From: CBDESN01 sp965242495
GTDB taxonomy: Bacteria > Pseudomonadota > Alphaproteobacteria > MPNO01
Direction of reading: 5' to 3'
Assembly: GCA_965242495.1 (NCBI GenBank)
Contig: OZ251446.1
Span: 3,410,001-3,474,000 of the forward strand
Length of the DNA stretch: 64,000 nucleotides
Made by a program: the position numbers and the translations under genes. Below the pieces are notes generated by a model that saw only the letters and a list, made by a program, of their open reading frames with translations, searched no databases and was not told the DNA's origin. Below, in pieces: positions 34,816 through 42,612 of the stretch (the first letter of the stretch is position 1; each line of letters opens with the position of its first letter).

Positions 34816-36411
34816 ATGGCCGCGAAGCTGTCCGCCTCCATGCTCGACCGGATGATCCGCGACGGCGGCGAGCTCGCCATCCTCGACGTCCGCGAGGAAG
34901 GCGCCTTCTCGGCCGGCCATCTGCTGTTCGCCTCGTCGATGCCGTTGAGCCGGCTCGAAGTCATGGCCGCCGATCTGGCGCCGCGCCGGTCGGTCCGCAT
35001 CGCGCTCTGCGACGCGGGCGACGGGCTCGCCCAGCGGGCCGCGGCGCGGCTCGAACGCTTCGGCTACACCGACCTCGCGTGGCTCGACGGCGGCGTCGCC
35101 GCCTGGGAGGCCGCCGGTCGCGTCCTGTTCACCGGCGTCAACGTACCCAGCAAGGCGTTCGGCGAATTCGTCGAGGCGAACGCCCGCACCCCCGGCATCT
35201 CGGCCGAGGAGTTGAAGCGCAAGCTGGACGACGGCGAAGACCTCGTCGTCCTCGACAGCCGGCCCATCGACGAATTCCGACGCATGAACATCCCCACCGG
35301 GATCGACGCGCCCGGGGCCGAGCTCGCCTACCGCGTCCACGACGTCGCCCCGTCGCCGGCGACGCTCGTCGTCGTCAATTGCGCCGGCCGGACGCGGAGC
35401 ATCATCGGCGCCCAGTCGCTGATCAACGCCGGCCTGCCCAACCCGGTCGTGGCGCTGCGGAACGGAACCATGGGCTGGGAGCTCGCGGGCTACCGGCTCG
35501 AACGCGGCGAGGACCGCCGCGCCCCCGGCGTCTCCGCCGCGGGGCTGGCCAAGGCCAGGGCCGCGGCGCAGCGCGTGGCGCAGCGCTTCTCCGTCGCCTC
35601 CATCGACCCCGATACCCTCGACCGCTGGCGGGCGGAGGCCGACCGCCGGTCGCTCTATCTGCTCGACGTGCGCGGTCCGGACGAATACGAGGCCGGGCAT
35701 CTGCCCGGTTCGATCCCGGCTCCCGGCGGGCAGCTGGTGCAGACGACCGACCGTTTCGTCGCCGCCCGGAATGCGCGCCTGGTTCTGATCGACGATACCG
35801 GCGTCCGGGCGACGATGACGGCGTCCTGGCTGATCCAGATGGGATGGACGGACGTCGCCGTGCTCGACGGCGGGCTGGAGGCGGGTCCGCTCGAACGCGG
35901 CCCCCGGACGCCCCGCGTCCTCGGGCTGGACGAAGCGGTCTGCGATTCGGTGACGCCGGCGGAGCTCGACGCGCTGATCGGGCGCAGGGCGGCGACGGTG
36001 GTCGATCTCGGCGCCAGCCGCGCCTATCGCGCCGGCCATGTCCCCGGCGCCTGGTTCGCCGTGCGTTCGCGCATCGCCGCCGGCCTCGACCGCGTTCCGG
36101 TGACGGGCCGGCTGGTCTTCACCTCCGAAGACGGGACCGTGGCGCGGCTCGCCGCCGCGGAGTCGGCCGATTTCGCCGCAGCGCCCGCCGCCTGCCTCGA
36201 AGGCGGCACAGCGGCATGGGCGGCGGCGGGGCTCCCGCTGGTCGAGGGCGAGGAGAACATGGCCGATGCGGCCGACGACGTGTGGCTCAGACCGTATGAG
36301 CGCGCGGGCGACGTGACCGCGGCGATGAACGAGTATCTGTCCTGGGAACTCGATCTGATGCGTCAGGTCGAGCGCGACGGGACCGCCGGCTTCCGGCATT
36401 TCCCGGAATAG
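34816..36411 (+). CDS. Four-domain rhodanese-like sulfurtransferase
   Basis: A 531-residue cytoplasmic protein made of four rhodanese modules (about residues 5-110, 125-240, 260-370, 380-490). Active-site positions differ: domain 1 has ALCDAGDG with Cys, domain 2 NCAGRTRS with Cys, domain 3 LIDDTGVR with Asp, and domain 4 TSEDGTV with Ser, so only the first two can carry a persulfide. A short helical tail follows. Such proteins may relay sulfur or sense cyanide/persulfide. It is 5 bp upstream of comF. Confidence 0.85.
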   Translation: MAAKLSASMLDRMIRDGGELAILDVREEGAFSAGHLLFASSMPLSRLEVMAADLAPRRSVRIALCDAGDGLAQRAAARLERFGYTDLAWLDGGVAAWEAAGRVLFTGVNVPSKAFGEFVEANARTPGISAEELKRKLDDGEDLVVLDSRPIDEFRRMNIPTGIDAPGAELAYRVHDVAPSPATLVVVNCAGRTRSIIGAQSLINAGLPNPVVALRNGTMGWELAGYRLERGEDRRAPGVSAAGLAKARAAAQRVAQRFSVASIDPDTLDRWRAEADRRSLYLLDVRGPDEYEAGHLPGSIPAPGGQLVQTTDRFVAARNARLVLIDDTGVRATMTASWLIQMGWTDVAVLDGGLEAGPLERGPRTPRVLGLDEAVCDSVTPAELDALIGRRAATVVDLGASRAYRAGHVPGAWFAVRSRIAAGLDRVPVTGRLVFTSEDGTVARLAAAESADFAAAPAACLEGGTAAWAAAGLPLVEGEENMADAADDVWLRPYERAGDVTAAMNEYLSWELDLMRQVERDGTAGFRHFPE

Positions 36412-36416
36412 CGCGG

Positions 36417-37175
36417 ATGGGCGCGGCTCTCGCCTGGCAGCCGGGCCTCCGCCGCGCGGCGCGGCTCGCCCTCGACCTGGTGCTGCCGCCATGCTGCCTG
36501 TCCTGCCGCCAGCCGGTGGGCGAGCCGGGGACGCTGTGCGCCGGCTGCTGGTCGGCGATCGCGTTCCTGGCCCCGCCCTGCTGCTGCGTCTGCGGCCACC
36601 CGTTCGATTTCGATCTGGGCGCGGACGCGCTATGCGCCGCCTGCGCCGGAAACCGCCCCGTCTGGGGCCGCGCCCGCGCGGTGGCGCGCTACGACGACGC
36701 GAGCCGGCCGCTGCTCGTATCCTTCAAGCATCGCGACCGCACCGATGCGGCGCCCGCCTTCGGCAGATGGATGGCGCGCGCCGGGGCGGAGTTGCTCGCC
36801 GGGGCGGACCTGCTGGTCCCGGTCCCCCTTCACCGGTTCCGTCTGATGGCGCGCCGCTACAACCAGTCGGCCCTGCTGGCGCGGGCGATCGCCGCCGAGA
36901 CCGGCCTGCCTTGCGCCGCCGACCTGCTGTTGCGCACCCGCCGGACGCGGCCCCAGGGCCGGATGACGCGGGACGAGCGCGAGCGCAACGTGCGCGGCGC
37001 CTTCGCCGTCCGCGACGGCCGACGCGCGGCGTTGCAGGATCGGCGGGCGGTTCTGATCGACGACGTGTTGACGACGGGGGCTACCGCCGCGGCATGCGCG
37101 GCGGCGCTGCTGCGGGCGGGCGCGGCGGCGGTCGACGTGCTGACGCTGGCCCGCGTCGTCCGGGCCGGGGCATGA
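36417..37175 (+). CDS. comF: ComF family phosphoribosyltransferase-like protein
   Basis: A 252-residue protein with an N-terminal zinc ribbon of CxxC pairs (CCLSCRQ, LCAGC, CCVCGHPF, LCAAC; residues 20-75) and a C-terminal PRTase domain with RYNQSALLARAIA, RTRPQGRMTRDERERNV and the PRPP loop VLIDDVLTTGAT (about 215-226). In competent bacteria ComF aids DNA uptake; in alphaproteobacteria its role is unclear. It is followed 19 bp later by grxC. Confidence 0.92.
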   Translation: MGAALAWQPGLRRAARLALDLVLPPCCLSCRQPVGEPGTLCAGCWSAIAFLAPPCCCVCGHPFDFDLGADALCAACAGNRPVWGRARAVARYDDASRPLLVSFKHRDRTDAAPAFGRWMARAGAELLAGADLLVPVPLHRFRLMARRYNQSALLARAIAAETGLPCAADLLLRTRRTRPQGRMTRDERERNVRGAFAVRDGRRAALQDRRAVLIDDVLTTGATAAACAAALLRAGAAAVDVLTLARVVRAGA

Positions 37176-37194
37176 GACGAGCGGGGCGTCCGAG

Positions 37195-37485
37195 ATGAAC
37201 GAGACGAGCGGGACAAGCGATGCGAGCGGCGTCGAGGTCTATTCCAGCCTGACCTGCCCGTTCTGCCGCCGGGCGAAGACGCTGCTGCGCCGCAAGGGCG
37301 TCCGGTTCAAGGAGATCGGCGTCGACTTCGACCCCGCGGCGCGACGGGAGATGATCGACCGCGCCGGCGGCCGCAGCACGGTGCCGCAGATATTCATCGG
37401 CGGCCGGCATGTGGGCGGCTCCGACGAACTCGACGCCCTAGAGCGCGAAGGCGCGCTCGACGGATTGCTCGGGACGAGCGCATGA
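37195..37485 (+). CDS. grxC: Glutaredoxin 3
   Basis: A 96-residue dithiol glutaredoxin: VYSSLTCPFCRRAKTLL contains the CPFC active site (Cys21, Cys24), TVPQIFIGGRHVGG the cis-Pro glutathione site. The first ~12 residues are a Ser/Thr/Gly-rich extension. Its stop overlaps the next start (ATGA), coupling it to the nitrilase-like gene, an order conserved in alphaproteobacteria. Confidence 0.96.
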   Translation: MNETSGTSDASGVEVYSSLTCPFCRRAKTLLRRKGVRFKEIGVDFDPAARREMIDRAGGRSTVPQIFIGGRHVGGSDELDALEREGALDGLLGTSA

Positions 37486-38366
37486 CCGCCGGCGCGTTCC
37501 GGCTCGCCTGCGTGCAGACCTGCTCGACCGGCGATATGGCGGCGAACCTCGCCGCCGCCGCCGATCTCGTCCGCCGGGCGCGCGCCCGGGATGCGCAGCT
37601 GATCGCCCTGCCCGAGGTCGTCGCCCTGATCGAGCCCGACCGCCGGCGGTTGGCGGCGCAGGCGGAGCCCGAACATCGTCATCCGGCCCTCCGCGCCTTC
37701 CGGGAGCTCGCGGCCGAGACCGGCGCGTGGCTCCTGGTCGGCTCGCTGACCGTCGATGCCGGCGGCGGCAGGCTGGCCAACCGCAGCTTCCTGCTCGGGA
37801 CGCGAGGCGAGATCGTCGCCGCCTACGACAAGATCCACATGTTCGACGTCGACCTGCCGGACGGCGAGTCGTATCGCGAGTCGGAAACCTACCGCCCCGG
37901 CGATTCGGCCTGCCTGGCGCGGCTGCCCTGGGGCGGGCTCGGGATGACGATCTGCTACGACGTGCGCTTCCCCGGACTCTACCGGACGCTGGCCCGCGCC
38001 GGGGCCGACTTCATCGCCGTGCCGTCGGCCTTCACCCCGCTTACGGGCGCGGCCCATTGGAGCGTGCTGCTGCGCGCGCGGGCGATCGAGACCGGCTGCT
38101 ACGTCTTCGCCCCCGCCCAGTGCGGGCGCAACGGCCCCGGGCGCCGCAGCTACGGCCACAGCATGATCGTCGATCCCTGGGGCCGGGTGATGGTCGAGCT
38201 GGACGAGGAGGCCGGCATCGCCGTCGCCGACGTCGATCCGGCGCAGGCGCGCGAAGCCCGCCGGGCCATCCCCGCCTCGACCCACGATCGCCGCTACGCC
38301 GCGCCGTCCAGCCTGCGCGCCGTCGCCGAACCGCCGGCCGGGGCGTTGACGGCGCAGATCCGTTGA
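37482..38366 (+). CDS. Carbon-nitrogen hydrolase, Nit1/omega-amidase type
   Basis: Nitrilase-superfamily amidase of 294 residues with the Glu45 (IALPEVV), Lys117 (YDKIHMFDVDLP) and Cys158 (MTICYDVRFP) triad. YDKIHMFDV is typical of Nit1, which in bacteria and eukaryotes hydrolyses deaminated glutathione; pairing with grxC fits that role. Its 3' end overlaps the convergent methyltransferase gene by 73 bp. Confidence 0.9.
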   Translation: MTAGAFRLACVQTCSTGDMAANLAAAADLVRRARARDAQLIALPEVVALIEPDRRRLAAQAEPEHRHPALRAFRELAAETGAWLLVGSLTVDAGGGRLANRSFLLGTRGEIVAAYDKIHMFDVDLPDGESYRESETYRPGDSACLARLPWGGLGMTICYDVRFPGLYRTLARAGADFIAVPSAFTPLTGAAHWSVLLRARAIETGCYVFAPAQCGRNGPGRRSYGHSMIVDPWGRVMVELDEEAGIAVADVDPAQAREARRAIPASTHDRRYAAPSSLRAVAEPPAGALTAQIR

Positions 38367-38869
38367 ACCACCGCCGCCCGCGGCCGGGCGACTTCGCCAT
38401 GCTCGTAGCAGACGACTTCGAGCCGGCCCGCGACCGCGGCCAGCAGCTCGCCGGGCGCCAGCAGGAAGTCCGGATTGCGCGGCCGGCCATGGCGTTCGTT
38501 TCCCCGCGCGAAGGTCTCGTAGATCAGGACTCCGCCCGGTCCCGGCGCCGCGACCAGCCGGGCCAGCAACGGCCGGTGCAGATAGTTCGTCGCCACCACG
38601 CCGGCGAAGGACCGTCCGCCGAAGGGGAAGGCCGAACCGTCCTCCAGGTCGGCGGCGACGAACTCGAATCCGTCTCGCCCCGACAGGTCCTCGACGCCGG
38701 CCCCGTCCCGGTCCACCGCCGTGACCGGATGGCCCCGGTCGAGGAGCCAGCGGGCGTGACGCCCGGCTCCGCAAGCCACGTCCAGGACGCGCCCGCCCGG
38801 TTCGATCAGCCCGGCGAAGCGCCGCACCCAGTCCGAGGGCCGGTCGCCGGCGTGGGAATGCGCAGCCAT
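38294..38869 (-). CDS. Class I SAM-dependent methyltransferase, TehB-like
   Basis: A 191-residue protein with motif I VLDVACGAGRHARWLLDRGH at about residues 29-48, VTAVDRDGAGVE, and VVATNYLHRPLL near residue 92. It resembles small TehB-type thiol or tellurite methyltransferases; substrate unknown. The ATG at 38869 is the family start. The C-terminal ~24 codons overlap the nit gene on the opposite strand. Confidence 0.82.
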   Translation of the reverse strand: MAAHSHAGDRPSDWVRRFAGLIEPGGRVLDVACGAGRHARWLLDRGHPVTAVDRDGAGVEDLSGRDGFEFVAADLEDGSAFPFGGRSFAGVVATNYLHRPLLARLVAAPGPGGVLIYETFARGNERHGRPRNPDFLLAPGELLAAVAGRLEVVCYEHGEVARPRAAVVQRICAVNAPAGGSATARRLDGAA

Positions 38870-38961
38870 CGCGAGGCCGTCTCCGGACTTGTTCCCACGC
38901 CTATGATACTCTGCATCCGGCGCGGGGCGCTTGGCGGATCGGCGGGGTAGGATCGGGGCCG

Positions 38962-39393
38962 ATGATCCTGTTCGACCTGAAATGCGGCGGCGGTCACGTC
39001 TTCGAGGCGTGGTTCAAGGACAGCCGGACCTACGACCGGCAGGCCGCCCGGCGCGAGGTGATCTGTCCCGTATGCGGCGACACCCGCGTCGAGAAGGCGC
39101 TCATGGCCCCGCGCCTGGGCAAGACCAGGGAGGGCGGCGGACCGTCCCCGCCGCCGGCGGCGGACGAAGGCCGGGCGCGCCGCCGCAAGGCGCTGCGCGA
39201 GATCCGCCGGCAGGTCGAGGCGAATTGCGACTATGTCGGCGACGGCTTCGCCGAGGAGGCGCGCAAGATCCATTACGGCGAGGCCGAGGCCCGCAGCATC
39301 TACGGCGAGGCCACGAACGACGAGGCGTCCAGGCTCTCCGAAGAAGGCGTCGCGTTTCAGCGCATCCCCTGGGCCCCGCGCGAGGACGCATGA
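38962..39393 (+). CDS. DUF1178 family zinc-ribbon-like protein
   Basis: A 143-residue protein with MILFDLKCGGGHVFEAWF at the start and CPVCGD near residue 36, giving a probable zinc knuckle, then a Pro/Ala linker and a conserved helical end with YVGDGFAEEARKIHYGEA. Function unknown; conserved next to grxC-nit and ubiG-lysC in alphaproteobacteria. Confidence 0.88.
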   Translation: MILFDLKCGGGHVFEAWFKDSRTYDRQAARREVICPVCGDTRVEKALMAPRLGKTREGGGPSPPPAADEGRARRRKALREIRRQVEANCDYVGDGFAEEARKIHYGEAEARSIYGEATNDEASRLSEEGVAFQRIPWAPREDA

Positions 39394-39427
39394 GCCGCGC
39401 CGCGCCCGGCGGGGGCGGCGGCTACGG

Positions 39428-40204
39428 CTACGGCTCCCGGACGGCGAAGGCCATGTAGTTGACCGATACGTCCCGGCCGAGCCGCCAACTTCCCGTCGCC
39501 GCGTCGTAGCCGACCCCCTGCACGTCGGCGACGCGCGCGCCCGCCCTGCGGAGATGCGCCGCCAGTTCGGACGGCTTGACGAACCGGTCCCAGCGGTGGG
39601 TTCCGCGCGGCAGCCAGCCGAGGACGTATTCGGCCCCGACGACGCCGAACAGGAACGACCGCAGAGTCCGGTTCAGGGTCGCGAGGACCAGCGCTCCGCC
39701 CGGCCTCGTCAGCCCGGCGCAGGCGGCGAGGAAGCCGCCGGCGTCGGCGACGTGCTCGACCACCTCCAGCGACAGCACCGCGTCGAACGCGTCGCCCCGG
39801 TCGAGCAGCTCCTCGGCCGTGGCCGTCGCATAGGCGATCTCGAGCCCGCTCTCCTCGGCGTGGATGCGGGCGATGCGCGCGTTGTCGGGCGCGGCGTCGA
39901 TCCCGGTCACGACCGCCCCCAGTCGCGCCAGCGGCTCGCACGCCAGCCCGCCGCCGCAACCCACGTCGAGGACCGACAGGCCTTGGAGCGGCCGCCTCGC
40001 GCGCGGGTCGCGGGCGAAATGCGCCGCCAGCCGGGCGGTGACGAAGGCGAGCCTGACCGGGTTGAGCCGGTGCAGCGGCCGGAAGCCGCCCTCGGGGTCC
40101 CACCATTCGTCCGCCATGGCGGCGAAGCGGTCGAGTTCGTCCGGATCGACGGAGGACGCCGCCCGCGCCCGCGGCGCCCGGTCCCGGGTCGAACTGCCGA
40201 CCAT
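39428..40204 (-). CDS. ubiG: Bifunctional 3-demethylubiquinone-9 3-O-methyltransferase/2-octaprenyl-6-hydroxyphenol methylase
   Basis: Does both O-methylations of ubiquinone synthesis. The 258-residue product has FAAMADEWWDPEGGFRPLH near residue 25, RLNPVRL, motif I VLDVGCGGGLACEPLARLG, and LEVVEHV near residue 135; VNYMAFA closes the protein. The ATG at 40204 follows GCAGGGGG; a start at 40270 is possible but adds unlike sequence. It diverges from lysC. Confidence 0.93.
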   Translation of the reverse strand: MVGSSTRDRAPRARAASSVDPDELDRFAAMADEWWDPEGGFRPLHRLNPVRLAFVTARLAAHFARDPRARRPLQGLSVLDVGCGGGLACEPLARLGAVVTGIDAAPDNARIARIHAEESGLEIAYATATAEELLDRGDAFDAVLSLEVVEHVADAGGFLAACAGLTRPGGALVLATLNRTLRSFLFGVVGAEYVLGWLPRGTHRWDRFVKPSELAAHLRRAGARVADVQGVGYDAATGSWRLGRDVSVNYMAFAVREP

Positions 40205-40223
40205 CCGCGCGGCCCCCTGCGGC

Positions 40224-40251
40224 TTGCCCCGCCGTGCGGAAACAGTAGTAT
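40224..40251 (+). promoter_or_regulatory. Putative lysC promoter
   Basis: TTGCCC and TAGTAT with a 16-base spacer, 81 bp before the lysC ATG, in the ubiG-lysC divergent gap. Confidence 0.35.
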
Positions 40252-40332
40252 CCGCGGTCGCGAACGGCAACTCGCCGCGAACGTCGCACTCTCCGCCGGG
40301 CGGGCGGAGGCGTCGCGGCCGGACACGCGACC

Positions 40333-41559
40333 ATGGCGCTCATCGTGCAGAAATTCGGCGGCACTTCGGTGGCCGACATCGAGCGCATCCGGGCATCGGC
40401 GCTGCGCGTGAAGTCGGAGATCGACGCCGGCAACGACGTGGCGGTCGTCGTCTCGGCGATGGCCGGCGCCACCGACCGGCTCGTCGCCTGGACCCGCGAG
40501 ATGGCGCCGCTCCGCGACGCCCGCGAATGCGACGTCGTCCTGTCGGCGGGCGAGCAGGTGGCGAGCGGGCTGATGGCCCTCGCGTTGCAGAACGAGGGGA
40601 TCGACGCCCGGTCGTGGCTCGCCTGGCAGATCCCGCTGCGGACCGACGACGCCCACGGCCGGGCGCGGATCGGCGAGGTCGCCGCGGACGGGCTGCGCCG
40701 CCGGCTGGCCGCGGGGCAGGTTCCGGTGGTCGCGGGATTCCAGGGCGTGGCTCCGGACGACCGGATCACCACCCTGGGCCGCGGCGGCTCCGATACGTCG
40801 GCGGTGGCGCTGGCCGCGGCGCTCGGGGCCGACCGCTGCGACATCTGCACCGACGTCGACGGCGTCTACACCTGCGACCCGCGCATCGTTGCGAAGGCCC
40901 GGAAGCTCGATAGAATCAGCTTCGAGGAGATGCTGGAACTGGCGTCCCAGGGCGCCAAGGTCCTCCAGACCCGATCGGTCGCGATGGCGATGAACCACGG
41001 GGTGCGGGTCCGGGTGCTGTCGAGCTTCGTCGATGCGCCGGGCACGCTGGTCGTGGGCGAGGAGGAGATCATGGAGCAGCGAGCCGTCAGCGGCATCGCC
41101 TATAGCAGGGACGAGGCCAAGATCACCCTGGTCGGCGTGCCCGATCGGCCGGGCGTCGCCGCCGCCATCTTCGGCCCGCTCGCCGACGCCGACGTCAACG
41201 TCGACATGATCGTGCAGAACGTCTCCGAGGACGGAAAGGCGACCGATCTGACGTTCACCGTCGCCCGGGCCGACCTGGACCGCGCCGCCGGGGTCATCGA
41301 AGGAAAGCGCGCCGTCCTCGGTTACCGGCGGGCCGTCGGCGACGCCGACGTGGCCAAGGTTTCGGTGATCGGCGTCGGCATGCGGAGCCATGCCGGGGTG
41401 GCGCAGACCATGTTCACCGCCCTCGCCGAGAAGGGCATCAACATACAGGTGATCTCGACCTCGGAGATCAAGGTGAGCGTGCTCATCGCCGAGGAGTACA
41501 CCGAGCTCGCGCTGCGTTCGCTGCATTCGGCCTACGGCCTGGATGCGGAAGACCGCTAG
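40333..41559 (+). CDS. lysC: Aspartate kinase
   Basis: Phosphorylates aspartate for lysine, threonine and methionine synthesis. The 408-residue protein starts MALIVQKFGGTSVADIERI, has GFQGVAPDDRITTLGRGGSDTSA near residue 136, TDVDGVYTCDPR, and two C-terminal ACT domains (ITLVGVPDRPGVAAAIF and VSVIGVGMRSHAGVAQTMF), so lysine/threonine feedback is expected. No internal start for a separate beta chain was examined. Confidence 0.97.
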   Translation: MALIVQKFGGTSVADIERIRASALRVKSEIDAGNDVAVVVSAMAGATDRLVAWTREMAPLRDARECDVVLSAGEQVASGLMALALQNEGIDARSWLAWQIPLRTDDAHGRARIGEVAADGLRRRLAAGQVPVVAGFQGVAPDDRITTLGRGGSDTSAVALAAALGADRCDICTDVDGVYTCDPRIVAKARKLDRISFEEMLELASQGAKVLQTRSVAMAMNHGVRVRVLSSFVDAPGTLVVGEEEIMEQRAVSGIAYSRDEAKITLVGVPDRPGVAAAIFGPLADADVNVDMIVQNVSEDGKATDLTFTVARADLDRAAGVIEGKRAVLGYRRAVGDADVAKVSVIGVGMRSHAGVAQTMFTALAEKGINIQVISTSEIKVSVLIAEEYTELALRSLHSAYGLDAEDR

Positions 41560-41574
41560 CCCGCAGGTCGGACG

Positions 41575-42612
41575 ATGGACCGGGAGGCGGCCCGCGCGCG
41601 CCTCGACGCGCTGTGGCGGCGGGGATGCGAGTTCCTGGGGACGGAGTACGCGATCCTCGGCGGCGCGATGACCTGGGTTTCGGAGCGGAGCCTGGTCTCG
41701 GCCCTGTCCAACGGCGGCGGTTTCGGCGTGATCGCCTGCGGTTCGATGAGCCCGGATCTGCTCGCGGCGGAGATCGACGCGACCTTCGCACTGACCGACA
41801 AGCCGTTCGGCGTCAACCTCATCACCATGCATCCCGAGCTCGACGCCCATATCGACGTCTGCATCGACCGCGGCGTGTCGCACGTGATCCTGGCGGGCGG
41901 GCTGCCGGGCGCCGCCGCGATCGGGCGCATCAAGCGCTCCCGGGCGCGCGTCCTCTGCTTCGCCGCCACGCTGGGCGTCGCCCGGCGCCTGGTTCGGCTC
42001 GGGGCGGAGGCCATCGTCGTCGAGGGCGCCGAGGCGGGAGGGCATACCGGCCCGGTCGCGACCGGCGTGCTCGCCCAGGAGATCCTGCCGCATCTCGCCG
42101 ACGTTCCGATCTTCATCGCCGGGGGCATCGGGCGCGGCGAGGCGATCCTCTCCTATCTCGAACTGGGGGCGGCGGGCTGCCAGCTCGGGACCCGGTTCGT
42201 ATGCGCCGCCGAATCGATCGCCCATCCCGCGTTCAAGAAGGCGTTCCTGCGCGCCTCGGCGCGCGACGCCGTGCTCTCGGTCCAGCTCGACCCGCGCTTC
42301 CCGGTCATCCCCGTCCGCGCGCTCCAGAACCGGGCGACCGGGGAGTTCGTGGAGACCCAGCGCCGGCTGATCGACAGCGTCCGCTCCGGACGCATGGCCC
42401 AGGACGAGGCCAAGCTCGCCATCGAGCATTTCTGGGCCGGCGCCCTGCGCCGGGCCGCGATCGAGGGCGACGTGGAGAACGGCTCGCTGATGGCCGGCCA
42501 GAGCGTCGGCATGGTCACCCGCGAACAGCCCGTCGCCGAGATACTGCGCGAACTCGTGGGCCAGGCGGTCGATGCGGCCGCGGCGAGGGACGCCGGCAAG
42601 GCGCGGGCGTAA
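41575..42612 (+). CDS. Nitronate monooxygenase-like FMN protein
   Basis: A 345-residue TIM-barrel flavoprotein of the 2-nitropropane dioxygenase/FabK group. Seen are GTEYAILGGAMTWVS, ALSNGGGFGVIACGSM, FGVNLITMHPEL, VVEGAEAGGHTGPVA with a catalytic His, IFIAGGIGRGEAI and GTRFVCAAES for FMN phosphate binding. It lies between lysC and ptsP, which is the usual alphaproteobacterial order. Substrate uncertain. Confidence 0.88.
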   Translation: MDREAARARLDALWRRGCEFLGTEYAILGGAMTWVSERSLVSALSNGGGFGVIACGSMSPDLLAAEIDATFALTDKPFGVNLITMHPELDAHIDVCIDRGVSHVILAGGLPGAAAIGRIKRSRARVLCFAATLGVARRLVRLGAEAIVVEGAEAGGHTGPVATGVLAQEILPHLADVPIFIAGGIGRGEAILSYLELGAAGCQLGTRFVCAAESIAHPAFKKAFLRASARDAVLSVQLDPRFPVIPVRALQNRATGEFVETQRRLIDSVRSGRMAQDEAKLAIEHFWAGALRRAAIEGDVENGSLMAGQSVGMVTREQPVAEILRELVGQAVDAAAARDAGKARA

